Shown here: piece after piece, positions 1-7,589 of the stretch
How positions within the stretch are numbered: the first letter of the stretch is position 1
Layout: the number at the start of each line of letters is the position of its first letter
DNA from: JBBDWJ01 sp040902925
Lineage (GTDB): Bacteria; Acidobacteriota; Terriglobia; Bryobacterales; UBA6623
Assembly (NCBI GenBank): GCA_040902925.1
Contig: JBBDWJ010000315.1
Span: forward strand, 1 to 13,164
Direction: 5' to 3'
Length of the DNA stretch: 13,164 nucleotides
Program-made: the position numbers and the translations under genes
Notes under the pieces: model-generated
The model's input: only the letters and a program-made list of their open reading frames with translations
Told to the model about the DNA's origin: nothing
Databases searched by the model: none

Positions 1-3000
1 GAGTGCCGTTGCTTCCTGGCTCGAACACGCGGACTGTATTGCCCTCGCCCTCGGCCTCGAAAAACCGCCAGACCACCCGCACCTTCATGAACTTGGCGGC
101 CTCGTCCTTAATCTCTTCGATGATCGCGTTGAGCTCAAGGGCCTTGGGATCGCGCTCGGCAAGACGCCGCTCGAAGTTACCCTTAAAGCCCATATGCTTG
201 ACGTAGAGCATCTGCGAGTTGATGAAGCTCCAAATTTCGCGTAGCTGCGGAACGTCGCGCACGATTCGCTCGCGGTACGGGATCGGATTGGGCGGCACAT
301 CGAGACTCACGCGCGAGCTGCGAGTCGTGATCTCGACAACCTCAACGGCTTCCTCCTGCAGCGCTTCGTCCTCGTCGGGGCGGTGCTCCCGCTCAAGGCC
401 AACGCGCTCTTCAGCGTCCATCAGCCGGTTCATCAAGTTCAGGCCGTTCATGGCGTCTTTGGCGTAGCAGACCAGCTTCGTATAGGCCGGTGCGATTCTG
501 CGCCGCGTGAAGCGGTCGCTGAGCGCCGCGCCACCCACCAGCATCGGCGCCTCAATGCCGGCGTCGCGCAGATCGCCCGCCGTAATCACCATCTGCTGCG
601 CGCTTTTCACGAGCAGGCCGGAAAGGCCGATGGCGTCGGGCTTGTGCTCGCGGTACGCCTTGATGAGATCCTCGGGCGGAACCTTGATGCCGAGATTGAT
701 CACCGTGTAGCCGTTGTTGGTCAGGATGATGTCCACCAGGTTCTTGCCGATATCGTGGACGTCGCCTTTGACCGTGGCGAGCATGATCTTGGCCTTAGCC
801 GAGCCCTCGGACTTGTCCATGAACTGCTCGAGATGGGCCACGGAGGCCTTCATCGCTTCGGCCGATTGCAGCACCTCGGCGACGATCAGCTCGTTGTTGT
901 TGAACAGCCGGCCTACTTCTTTCATGCCGACCATCAGCGGGCCGTTGATGATGTCGAGCGGTGCAACGCCGTCTTTGAGCTTCTGGTCAAGATCGGGGAC
1001 AAGGCCTTCCTTGGTGCCTTCGATGATGTAGTTAGCGAGGCGCTCGTCGATCGGCAGATCCGCTATTTTTTTCTTCACGCGCGCGGTGGCGTCGCGAAAA
1101 TGCTCGGCGGTCCGGGCGATCTGGTATTGGTTGATGCGGGCCTTTTGCTCGCTGGTCTGCTCGCGATAGTCGCGCGGCGCGTCATCGCCTTCCGGCGGAT
1201 AGTTCCACAGCAGGTCCTCGGCGAGTTTTCTCTCCTTCTCGGGGATGGCCGCGTAACGCTCGAGCTTTTCCGTGTTGACGATGGCCAGGTCGAGCCCGGC
1301 ACGCGTGGCGTGATACAGGAAAACGGAATTGACCACTTCGCGCGCCGCGCCGGGCATTCCGAAGCTGACGTTGCTCACCCCGAGAATGGTTTTGGCGCCG
1401 GGCAGGTTTTCCTTGATCAGCCGGACGCCTTCGAGCGTCTCGACCGCGCTGCCGATGTAGTTCTCATCGCCGGTTCCGCAGGGAAATACCAGCGGATCGA
1501 AGATCAGATCCTCGGGCGGCAGTCCCCACCGCTCGGCGCAGTACTTGTAGGCGCGCTCGGCGATGGCGAGCTTGCGCTCGCGCGTGATCGCCTGGGCCTG
1601 CTGCTTATCCTCGTCGATCGAGCCGATGACGATTGCGGCGCCGTATTTTTTCACCAGCGGCATGACGCGCTCGAAACGCTCCTCGCCGTCCTCGAAGTTG
1701 ATCGAGTTGATGATGCTTTTGCCCAGGCAGTAGGTCAACGCGCGCTCGACGGCCGCCGGGTTGGTGGTGTCGATCATCAACGGCGCTTTGACCTTGTGGA
1801 TGACCTTCTCGTAGAAGCGGTCGATATCTTCGAGCTCGTCACGGTCGGGATTTTCGAGGTTGATGTCGATGACCTGCGCGCCGTTACGAACCTGCTTGCG
1901 GCCGATCTCGGCGGCCTCCTCGAATTTTTCCTCGGTGATCAGGCGCTTGAAGGCGCGCGAGCCGACTTCGTTGGTGCGCTCGCCGACCAGCAGCGGGCGG
2001 TTGTCGTCGCTCGCCTCGACCAGCTCGATGCCGGTGTAGTAGCTGCGGCGCGGCCCGCGATGGCGGCGGGGCTGGTGGCCTTCGACCATTTGCGCGATGG
2101 CGCGGATGTGTTCCTGCGTCGTGCCGCAGCAGCCGCCGACCAGATTGAGCCAGCCGTTTTTGGCGAAGCGATCGAGCGCGGCGGCCAAGGTTGTCGGCGT
2201 TTCGAGATACACTCCGTCCTCATTCGGCAGACCGGCGTTGGGGTAGCACGACACGTGCGTCTGCGTCATCTGATGGATGGTCCGCAGATGGTCGGTCATG
2301 AACTCGGGGCCGGTGGCGCAGTTGAGTCCGATCGAGAGCAGATCGATGTGCGCGAGCGACGCTACGAGCGCGTCGGCGGCCTGCCCGGCGAGCATCGTGC
2401 CCATCGGCTCGATCGTTCCCGAGACCATAACGGGCACGCGATAACCCAATTCCTGGAACACTTCCTGCATGCCGATCAGGCCAGCCTTGACGTTGCGGGT
2501 GTCTTGCGCGGTTTCGAGCAACAAGATGTCCGCGCCGCCTTCGACCAGGGCCTTCGCCTGGTCGTAGTAGTTCTGGCGGAGCTCGTCGAAGGTGATGCCG
2601 CCGGTGACAGTAACGGTTTTCGTCGTGGGTCCCATCGACCCGGTCACGAAGCGGGGCTTACTCGTGGTCGAGAATTTTTCGGCGGCCTGCCGGGCAAGCT
2701 TCGCCGCGGTGAAATTGATGTCGGAGGCCTTGGCGGCGAGTCCGAAATCCTTCAGGTCGCCGGCGGTGGCGTTGAACGAGTTCGTCGAAACGATATCGGA
2801 GCCCGCCTCGAGATATTTGGAGTGGATGTCGAGAATGACATCGGGGCGCGTCAGCACGAGGTAGTCGTTGCTGCCTTCGTATTCGGGCCCCCCGAAATCG
2901 GACGCAGTGAGATTGTGCGCCTGGATCATGGTGCCCATGGCGCCGTCCAACACCAGAATGCGCTGCTCCAAGGCCGCTGCGAGCAGTTTTGTACGATCTT

Positions 3001-3013
3001 CCCGACTTTGCAT
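1..3013 (-). CDS. metH: Cobalamin-dependent methionine synthase MetH (C-terminal end cut by window edge)
   Basis: Transfers the methyl group of 5-methyltetrahydrofolate to homocysteine through cobalamin, making methionine in the cytoplasm. About 1004 codons are present; the E. coli enzyme has 1227, so only part of the C-terminal AdoMet-activation domain is missing, and only because the window ends. Domains in order: homocysteine-binding barrel (about 10-310) with zinc ligands Cys232 in GLNCATG and Cys295-Cys296 in GGCCGTT; pterin-binding barrel from about 340 (VGERTN at 343-348); cobalamin cap (about 640-735); B12 Rossmann module with GDVHDIGKN, whose His753 is the expected lower axial ligand (E. 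coli His759); start of the activation domain from about 900. The ATG at 3013 begins MQSREDRTKLLAAALEQRIL, leads straight into the conserved LDGAMGTMIQ, and is preceded by a close AGGA. It is monocistronic at the 5' side and divergent from the YkgJ gene. Identity is very secure. Confidence 0.97.
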   Translation of the reverse strand, partial: MQSREDRTKLLAAALEQRILVLDGAMGTMIQAHNLTASDFGGPEYEGSNDYLVLTRPDVILDIHSKYLEAGSDIVSTNSFNATAGDLKDFGLAAKASDINFTAAKLARQAAEKFSTTSKPRFVTGSMGPTTKTVTVTGGITFDELRQNYYDQAKALVEGGADILLLETAQDTRNVKAGLIGMQEVFQELGYRVPVMVSGTIEPMGTMLAGQAADALVASLAHIDLLSIGLNCATGPEFMTDHLRTIHQMTQTHVSCYPNAGLPNEDGVYLETPTTLAAALDRFAKNGWLNLVGGCCGTTQEHIRAIAQMVEGHQPRRHRGPRRSYYTGIELVEASDDNRPLLVGERTNEVGSRAFKRLITEEKFEEAAEIGRKQVRNGAQVIDINLENPDRDELEDIDRFYEKVIHKVKAPLMIDTTNPAAVERALTYCLGKSIINSINFEDGEERFERVMPLVKKYGAAIVIGSIDEDKQQAQAITRERKLAIAERAYKYCAERWGLPPEDLIFDPLVFPCGTGDENYIGSAVETLEGVRLIKENLPGAKTILGVSNVSFGMPGAAREVVNSVFLYHATRAGLDLAIVNTEKLERYAAIPEKERKLAEDLLWNYPPEGDDAPRDYREQTSEQKARINQYQIARTAEHFRDATARVKKKIADLPIDERLANYIIEGTKEGLVPDLDQKLKDGVAPLDIINGPLMVGMKEVGRLFNNNELIVAEVLQSAEAMKASVAHLEQFMDKSEGSAKAKIMLATVKGDVHDIGKNLVDIILTNNGYTVINLGIKVPPEDLIKAYREHKPDAIGLSGLLVKSAQQMVITAGDLRDAGIEAPMLVGGAALSDRFTRRRIAPAYTKLVCYAKDAMNGLNLMNRLMDAEERVGLEREHRPDEDEALQEEAVEVVEITTRSSRVSLDVPPNPIPYRERIVRDVPQLREIWSFINSQMLYVKHMGFKGNFERRLAERDPKALELNAIIEEIKDEAAKFMKVRVVWRFFEAEGEGNTVRVFEPGSNGT

Positions 3014-3040
3014 ATATCCTAGCCCGGGGGGTGCTGCGAC

Positions 3041-3113
3041 CGGCTCGCGGTGGGGACGGAGAGCCGACGGATGGCCGCGCTCCGGGCGATCGGTGGGGCA
3101 GCCGTGCGCTGCC
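3041..3113 (-). promoter_or_regulatory. Hairpin-forming part of the metH leader
   Basis: Two perfect 6-bp inverted repeats lie in the presumed metH 5' leader: GGCAGC/GCTGCC with a 5-nt loop at 3097-3113, and CGGCTC/GAGCCG with a 14-nt loop at 3041-3066. Neither is followed by a U tract, so they are not intrinsic terminators. They could control translation or simply reflect GC richness. Confidence 0.25.
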
Positions 3114-3130
3114 TGATTCTCTATCTACTG

Positions 3131-3136
3131 ATTATA
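3131..3136 (-). promoter_or_regulatory. Possible -10 element for metH
   Basis: The minus strand reads TATAAT exactly here. With 17 bp spacing the -35 position shows no recognisable TTGACA-like hexamer, so the call rests on the -10 alone. If real, transcription would begin near 3124 and leave a leader of about 110 nt before the metH ATG. Confidence 0.35.
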
Positions 3137-3227
3137 AGGCCATTTGGACGAGCCTGGCCCGGGTCTACAGCGGATGACGCCTCAGGGGAGCCGAATGGCG
3201 CCGTGGCGATTTCCAAGCGCGCCCTGG

Positions 3228-3273
3228 GGTTGACCGAAATCGCGCCGCCAGGCGCCGGGTCGTAGGGTCAACC
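3228..3273. repeat. Inverted repeat upstream of the YkgJ-gene promoter
   Basis: GGTTGACC (3228-3235) and GGTCAACC (3266-3273) are perfect 8-bp inverted arms 30 bp apart, just upstream of the promoter candidate at 3278-3305. They could bind a dimeric regulator at two half-sites. No regulator gene is adjacent. Confidence 0.3.
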
Positions 3274-3277
3274 TGGG

Positions 3278-3305
3278 TACACACGAAACAATGAGTGACT
3301 ATAAT
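3278..3305 (+). promoter_or_regulatory. Promoter candidate for the YkgJ-family gene
   Basis: A -35-like TACACA (3278-3283, 4 of 6 matches to TTGACA), a 16-bp spacer and a perfect TATAAT -10 (3300-3305). The predicted start is near 3312, about 90 nt ahead of the preferred GTG start at 3404. Confidence 0.5.
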
Positions 3306-3403
3306 GTTTTAGCGAGCGGGATTGCTGGGCTGCCACGAGGCCCGCAATGCCGCCGTTCGGATGGGCCGGCCAGAATTTTCCAATCGCACGCCAGGAGGTG
3401 GCA

Positions 3404-3931
3404 GTGGGCAGCACTCGCAACAAGAAACGGATCGTCGGGGACTCCCAGCGTAGCGACCTTTTAAGGCTCGACGGGCTCAATGGATTCGTGGCCCTCACCG
3501 TGTTGAACTCGCCGACGCCGATGAAGCGCCCGAAGGAGAAGGACGGGCCGCCCTGCCATATGTGCAGCGCCCGTTGCTGCAAATATTTTGCGCTGCCCAT
3601 CGACAAGCCCAAAACCAAGGCCGACCACGAGTACGTGCGCTGGTACCTGATGCACGAAGGCATCGCCGTGTGGGTCGACGACGGCTCCTGGTATCTGGAG
3701 GTACGCACGGTTTGCAAGCACCTGCAAGCCGACAACCGGTGCGGGATTTATGAGACGCGGCCGCAGATCTGCCGCGACTACGGCATGCCCGAGGACGGCC
3801 CGTGCGAGTATTTCACCGACGACCTCAAGTACGATCTCTATTTCGACAACGATCAGACCTTCGCCGTTTGGGCGGCAGAGCGTTTGGAAAAGAAGCGGCG
3901 CAAGAAACTGAAGCGTAAGAAAGCAGCCTGA
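3404..3931 (+). CDS. YkgJ-family cysteine-cluster protein (putative Zn/Fe-binding)
   Basis: A 175-residue cytoplasmic protein of the YkgJ/UPF0153 cysteine-cluster family, thought to bind zinc or iron; its biochemical role is not known. From the GTG start, the signature is CxxCxxxCC at 51-59 (CHMCSARCC), then Cys104, Cys113, the RPQIC motif ending at Cys123, and Cys134. The C-terminus is strongly basic (KKRRKKLKRKKAA). The GTG at 3404 is preferred because AGGAGG sits 7 nt upstream. The in-frame ATG at 3347 lacks such a site. The ATG at 3521 lacks one too, but would remove a 39-residue N-terminal extension that looks unlike the family core, giving 136 aa. The family call is firm; the start is not. 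It converges with the next gene, with 18 bp between the two stop codons. Confidence 0.85.
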   Translation: MGSTRNKKRIVGDSQRSDLLRLDGLNGFVALTVLNSPTPMKRPKEKDGPPCHMCSARCCKYFALPIDKPKTKADHEYVRWYLMHEGIAVWVDDGSWYLEVRTVCKHLQADNRCGIYETRPQICRDYGMPEDGPCEYFTDDLKYDLYFDNDQTFAVWAAERLEKKRRKKLKRKKAA

Positions 3932-3939
3932 CGGGTTCC

Positions 3940-3975
3940 AGCCCCGCGGCTACTGTTTCTCGACGGGGCGGGGCT
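3940..3975. repeat. Inverted repeat at the convergent gene ends
   Basis: AGCCCCGC (3940-3947) and GCGGGGCT (3968-3975) are perfect 8-bp arms around a 20-nt loop, spanning the space between the two facing stop codons and the last codons of the minus-strand gene. No T tract follows on either strand, so a bidirectional intrinsic terminator is possible but poorly supported. Confidence 0.25.
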
Positions 3976-4459
3976 CGGACTCCAGCCGCAGGTCCGACTG
4001 CTTGCCGTCGACGTCCTCCGTACGGAAGATAATCGCCCGGCGTTGATCGAGCTCGTGCTTGGGCAAGTCAAACCGCGCCGCCAGAATGCCTCGCAGGGGC
4101 CCTCCGGATTCGACCCGCACGCGGTCGGCCAGCGGCTCAAAACCCATGCCTCCCAGAGCGGGATAGAGATCGAACAGATATTTGAGGTCGCTAATGCTGA
4201 TGGTGCTTCCGGAGCGCTCCGTGCCGTACTGGTCGACCACGAGCAGATCGCGGCGGGCGATGATCAAGAGGTTATCGGAGCCGTTAATGGCGTCGAAGTT
4301 GACGATCGCGACCGAGCTTCTCTGATCCATCCCCAGCGTGCGGACCTGGGTGATCTCGCCGTCAAGCCGCGGCGCCGTGTCGCTGTTATAGAGCAGCAGT
4401 CCGCCGGCGAGCACCAGCGCGCCGAGCAATCCGCCGATAATCACGACTTTTAGATCCAT
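3950..4459 (-). CDS. Membrane-anchored protein of unknown function
   Basis: A 169-residue protein I cannot assign to a characterised family. Residues 4-24 (KVVIIGGLLGALVLAGGLLLY) form one N-terminal hydrophobic helix without a clear signal-peptidase site, so the protein is probably a signal-anchored envelope protein with its remainder outside the cytoplasm. The soluble part has alternating hydrophobic stretches (SSVAIVNFDAIN, LLIIARRDLLVVDQYG) suggestive of a beta-sandwich-like fold, followed by DLYPALGG and AARFDLPKHELDQRRAIIFRTEDVDG. From memory, similar anchored proteins with an ending of the ARF-LP-R-EDVDG type occur in Acidobacteriota; this could not be checked. The ATG at 4459 is chosen because it puts the hydrophobic helix at the N-terminus; the in-frame upstream extension is arginine- and proline-rich and looks non-coding. 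Confidence 0.75.
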   Translation of the reverse strand: MDLKVVIIGGLLGALVLAGGLLLYNSDTAPRLDGEITQVRTLGMDQRSSVAIVNFDAINGSDNLLIIARRDLLVVDQYGTERSGSTISISDLKYLFDLYPALGGMGFEPLADRVRVESGGPLRGILAARFDLPKHELDQRRAIIFRTEDVDGKQSDLRLESEPRPVEKQ

Positions 4460-4646
4460 TACAATCCCGACGTGGCGAGGCCGTAGAGGGTTGCGAGCCG
4501 AGTTCCAGTGTACACAACCATGGCCGGGAAGCGCCCCGCAGCCAACCGGCTTTACCTTCGGCGGCCAACGCCGGGGAGTCCGAGGCCGCCAAAGGCGAAG
4601 CAAAAGGTTTGGCGCCAGGATACAGTGGGCAGCCAGCAGTCGCTGT

Positions 4647-4662
4647 GGCGGCCGAGGCCGCC
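4647..4662. repeat. GC-rich dyad upstream of the hydroxylase operon promoter
   Basis: GGCGGCC and GGCCGCC are perfect 7-bp inverted arms separated by two bases, about 54 bp upstream of the candidate -35. It may be an activator site, or may be chance in GC-rich DNA. Confidence 0.2.
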
Positions 4663-4715
4663 CGGCGGCTGTACGAGAGCGGTCCGAAACATTCCGTCGC
4701 CGCGCCCTCGTTCCC

Positions 4716-4745
4716 TTGACGTTTTTTGGGCCGGTGCGACATTAT
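4716..4745 (+). promoter_or_regulatory. Promoter candidate for the hydroxylase operon
   Basis: TTGACG (4716-4721, 5 of 6 to consensus), an 18-bp spacer and CATTAT (4740-4745, 4 of 6). The predicted start is near 4752, giving a leader of about 17 nt that still holds the AGAGGTG ribosome-binding site. Confidence 0.35.
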
Positions 4746-4768
4746 TGGTGGTCGCAAGAGGTGCCCCG

Positions 4769-5245
4769 ATGCAAAAAACAATACAGGTCAACGTCAACGG
4801 GCGGGAGTATGAGCGCACAGTGGAGCCGCGTTTGCTGCTGGTCCACTTCCTGCGGGAGGATCTCGGCCTTACCGGCACGCACATCGGGTGCGAGTCGTCG
4901 GTCTGCGGCGCTTGCACGGTATTGCTCGAAGGGCGCGCCGTCAAGTCGTGTACCGTGCTCGCCGTGCAGGCCAACGGCAAGAAAATCGAGACCATCGAAG
5001 GCCTGGCCCGCAACGGCGATCTACACGCCGTGCAGGAAGGTTTTTGGAACGAGCATGGCTTGCAGTGCGGATTTTGCACGCCCGGCATGATTCTGTCGGT
5101 CTGCCAGCTTCTGGCCGACAATCCCAGTCCGACGAAGGACGAAATCCGCCACGGCATCGAAGGCAACCTGTGCCGCTGCACCGGCTACCAGCACATCGTC
5201 AACGCCGTCGAAGCGGCGGCCAAGGCCAAAGCAGGAGGCGCGTAA
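4769..5245 (+). CDS. [2Fe-2S] small subunit of a xanthine oxidase-family molybdenum hydroxylase (CoxS-like)
   Basis: The 158-residue iron-sulfur subunit of a heterotrimeric molybdenum hydroxylase. It passes electrons from the molybdenum site in the large subunit to FAD in the medium subunit. Both clusters are complete: the ferredoxin-like N-terminal domain has Cys41, Cys46, Cys49 and Cys61 (CESSVCGAC then C), and the C-terminal helical domain has Cys100 and Cys103 (CGFC) with Cys135 and Cys137 (NLCRCTGYQ). Length is normal for the family. The ATG at 4769 follows AGAGGTG at 6-nt spacing; the longer in-frame upstream reading is Arg- and Pro-rich and non-coding. It is first in the operon, with one base between its stop and the large-subunit ATG, which points to translational coupling. 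Confidence 0.97.
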   Translation: MQKTIQVNVNGREYERTVEPRLLLVHFLREDLGLTGTHIGCESSVCGACTVLLEGRAVKSCTVLAVQANGKKIETIEGLARNGDLHAVQEGFWNEHGLQCGFCTPGMILSVCQLLADNPSPTKDEIRHGIEGNLCRCTGYQHIVNAVEAAAKAKAGGA

Positions 5246-5246
5246 G

Positions 5247-7589
5247 ATGAGCAGCCCTACCACGACCAAGACAGAACCATTCGTCGGGCGCAGAATCCGC
5301 CGTCAGGAAGATCCCCGGCTGATCACCGGCACGGCGACCTACGTCGATGACATCAAGAAGCCCGGCATGCTTTATTTCGCCGTGCTGCGCAGCCCCTACC
5401 CGGCCGCGAAGATCAAAAGCATCGACGCCAGCAAAGCTTTGGAGCTGCCCGGCGTGCGCGCGGTTTATACCGGCAAAGATGCCGCATCGGTCGGACCGGT
5501 GCCCTGCGCCGGCTCGATGCCGACACTGCGCGTGCCGCACCATACGATTCTCGCCACCGATCGCGTTTACTACGTGGGCCACCCGGTTGCGGCAGCCGTA
5601 GCGTCGGACCGCTACATCGCCCAGGACGCCGTGGCGCGCATCGAAGTCGACTACGAGCCGCTCGACGAGGTCGCGGCCGATCCCGAAGCGGCGCTGGGCA
5701 AGGATTCGCCGCGGGTTCACCCCGAGTACCCCGACAACGTCGCTTTCACCTATCACCAGGAAGGCGGCGACGTTGAGAAGGCTTTTGCGGAAGCCGACGT
5801 AACAGTCAGCCAGCGTTTCGTCGTGCCGCGCCTGGCGCCGTCGCCGATGGAGACTCGCGGCGTCGTGGCCGAATACGACGAGGGCGCCAAAGAGCTGACG
5901 ATCTATTCCTCGACACAGATACCGCACCTGCTGAAAACGCAATTGGCGCTGCAGCTCAATATGCCCGAGCATCACGTCCGCGTGATCGCGCCGGAAGTTG
6001 GCGGCGGTTTCGGCAGCAAGTGCAACGTGTGGGCGGAAGAAGCCCTGGCCGGCTTGATCGCGATGCAGGTCAAGAAGCCGGTGAAATGGATCGAAACCCG
6101 GCGCGAGAGCATCATGGTCGTCGCCCACGGCCGCGGCCACATTACGCATGTCGAGCTGGCCGCGAAGAACGACGGCACCCTGCTCGGCATGAAGCTCAAT
6201 ATCATTCAGGACATCGGCGGCCACCACCAACTGCTGACGCCGATCATCCCAACGCTCGCCGTGCTGATGCTGCCCGGCCTCTACAAGTTCCGCAGTTTCA
6301 CCGCCGACCTGACCGGTGTGTTCACGAACCGCGCGCCCACCGATCTCTACCGTGGCGCGGGCCGCCCCGAGGCCACCTACGTCATCGAGCGGATCGTCGA
6401 CATCATGGCCGACAAACTCGGCATGGACCCCGCCGAGTTGCGCCGCAAGAATTTTCCGGCGCCCGGCGACTTCCCGTTCCAATCCGCCACCGGCCTGACC
6501 TACGACAGCGGCGACTACGCGAAGGTCATGGATCTGGCGCTCGAAAGAGTCGGCTACCAGAACTTCCTAGACGAACAGCGGCAGGCGCGCCAGGACGGCC
6601 GGCTGCTCGGCATCGGCCTCTCCACATACGGCGAGATCTGCGCCTTTGGACCATCGCCGGCAACTCCGGCGGGCGGCTGGGAAAGCGCCACGATTCACGT
6701 CGAGGCAACCGGCAAGGTGTCGATCATGACCGGCATCTCGCCGCACGGCCAGGGCGAGGAAACCGCGTTTTCGCAAATGGCCGCCGACCGTTTTGGCATT
6801 GCCATGGACGACGTCGTCGTCATTCACGGCGACACCGCCAAGGTTCACTACGGCATCGGCACTTTCGGCAGCCGTGGGATCGCCATCGGCGGCACGGCCG
6901 TCCATCTCGCGATGGAAGACGTCGTCAACAAAGGCATCCGCTTCGCCGCCCACCTGATGGAAGCAGAGCCCGAGGAAGTGACTTTCGAGAACGGCGTATT
7001 TTCCGGCCCTGGCGGTAAAACGACTACGTTCCAGGAAGTCGCGCTCGAAGCCCATCTGTGCCGCAAGCTGCCGCCGGGCACCGAGCCCGGCCTCTCGGCT
7101 ACGCGCTTTTACGAGCCGGCGAATTTCGCCTTTCCCTTCGGGGCGCACATCGTTATCGCCGAGGTCGACCGGGAAACCGGCGAGATCAAGCTGCTGCGCT
7201 ACGTCGCCATAGACGACATCGGCAACGTCATCAATCCGTTGCTGGTCGACGGGCAGCTCCACGGCGGCATCGCTCAGGGTCTTGGCCCGGCGCTGCTCGA
7301 AGAAGTCGTCTACAGCGAAGACGGCCAGATGCTTACCGGCACCTTCATGGACTACGCGATCCCGAAGGCCAAGCACATGCCGTGGATCGAGTCCGACCGC
7401 ACCGTGACGCCCGCGCCGGGCAATCCGCTGGGCGCGAAAGGCGTCGGCGAAGCGGGCACCATCGGTTCACTGCCGGCCATCGTCAACGCGGTCGTCGACG
7501 CGCTCTCGCCGCTGGGCATTCAGCACATCGATATTCCGATGACCCCGCAGCGCGTCTGGAAAGCGATCCAGGAAAGGAGCCAGGCATGA
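5247..7589 (+). CDS. Molybdopterin-binding large subunit of a form II CO dehydrogenase-like hydroxylase
   Basis: The 780-residue catalytic subunit of the xanthine oxidase family, binding molybdopterin cytosine dinucleotide. The N-terminal part begins GRRIRRQEDPRLITGTATYV, typical of CoxL-like proteins. Molybdopterin-contact motif GGGFGSK is at 252-258; the active-site loop is LYRGAGR at 367-373; the catalytic glutamate is E735 in GVGEAG near the C-terminus. Form I CO dehydrogenases have AYxCSFR, whose Cys binds the copper of the Mo-Cu site; here that Cys is absent and the loop matches the form II (AYRGAGR) type. The substrate is therefore unknown: an aldehyde, an N-heterocycle or another small carbon compound is as likely as CO. 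AGGAGG lies 9 nt before the ATG. The stop overlaps the next start as ATGA. Confidence 0.97.
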   Translation: MSSPTTTKTEPFVGRRIRRQEDPRLITGTATYVDDIKKPGMLYFAVLRSPYPAAKIKSIDASKALELPGVRAVYTGKDAASVGPVPCAGSMPTLRVPHHTILATDRVYYVGHPVAAAVASDRYIAQDAVARIEVDYEPLDEVAADPEAALGKDSPRVHPEYPDNVAFTYHQEGGDVEKAFAEADVTVSQRFVVPRLAPSPMETRGVVAEYDEGAKELTIYSSTQIPHLLKTQLALQLNMPEHHVRVIAPEVGGGFGSKCNVWAEEALAGLIAMQVKKPVKWIETRRESIMVVAHGRGHITHVELAAKNDGTLLGMKLNIIQDIGGHHQLLTPIIPTLAVLMLPGLYKFRSFTADLTGVFTNRAPTDLYRGAGRPEATYVIERIVDIMADKLGMDPAELRRKNFPAPGDFPFQSATGLTYDSGDYAKVMDLALERVGYQNFLDEQRQARQDGRLLGIGLSTYGEICAFGPSPATPAGGWESATIHVEATGKVSIMTGISPHGQGEETAFSQMAADRFGIAMDDVVVIHGDTAKVHYGIGTFGSRGIAIGGTAVHLAMEDVVNKGIRFAAHLMEAEPEEVTFENGVFSGPGGKTTTFQEVALEAHLCRKLPPGTEPGLSATRFYEPANFAFPFGAHIVIAEVDRETGEIKLLRYVAIDDIGNVINPLLVDGQLHGGIAQGLGPALLEEVVYSEDGQMLTGTFMDYAIPKAKHMPWIESDRTVTPAPGNPLGAKGVGEAGTIGSLPAIVNAVVDALSPLGIQHIDIPMTPQRVWKAIQERSQA

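Larger units (their letters stand above)
3014..3403. other. Divergent intergenic region between metH and the YkgJ gene
   Basis: About 390 bp without a credible gene. The metH-proximal third is very GC rich and can form two 6-bp hairpins (3041-3066 and 3097-3113) that would lie in the metH leader. A candidate metH -10 lies at 3131-3136 on the minus strand. Toward the YkgJ gene there is an 8-bp inverted repeat (3228-3235 with 3266-3273) and a plus-strand promoter candidate (3278-3305). Short open frames here have no conserved-looking content. I see no cobalamin, SAM or complete SAH riboswitch core. Confidence 0.6.
4460..4768. other. Divergent intergenic region upstream of the molybdenum hydroxylase genes
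   Basis: About 309 bp with no credible gene: the open frames reading through it are Arg-, Pro- or Ala-rich and have no recognisable motif. It contains a GC-rich near-palindrome (4647-4662) and a promoter candidate (4716-4745) for the downstream operon. I cannot pick out a confident promoter for the minus-strand anchored protein. Confidence 0.5.

Noticed and set aside
383..3022. An 879-codon plus-strand open frame
   Set aside because: It lies antisense to metH, whose conserved motifs are all on the minus strand. The plus-strand translation is rich in Arg, Gly, Asp and Val with no domain; it is an artefact of GC-biased codon use.
3138..3200. A 12-nt match on the minus strand (CCAGGCTCGTCC) to the 3' part of the SAH riboswitch aptamer, upstream of metH
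   Set aside because: The preceding GAGGAGCGCUGC core, the pairing partner GGACGAG and the downstream GGCGCUC pseudoknot strand are all missing, so the match is probably coincidence.
3277..3284. GTACACAC shared by two intergenic regions (here and near 9352)
   Set aside because: The similarity does not extend beyond about 10 bases and also occurs inside a coding region near 10936; too short to call a dispersed repeat.
4386..4781. Minus-strand frame of 131 codons in the gap upstream of the hydroxylase operon
   Set aside because: Ala- and Pro-rich, overlapping the anchored protein in another frame and covering the operon promoter, with no motif.
5199..6482. A 427-codon minus-strand open frame, and another at 6567-7376
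   Set aside because: Both are antisense shadows of the molybdopterin large subunit, without motifs or ribosome-binding sites.
7058..7585. N-terminal extension of the FAD subunit frame
   Set aside because: It overlaps the large subunit in another frame and translates to Arg-rich sequence; the ATG at 7586 has a good ribosome-binding site and begins the family N-terminus.
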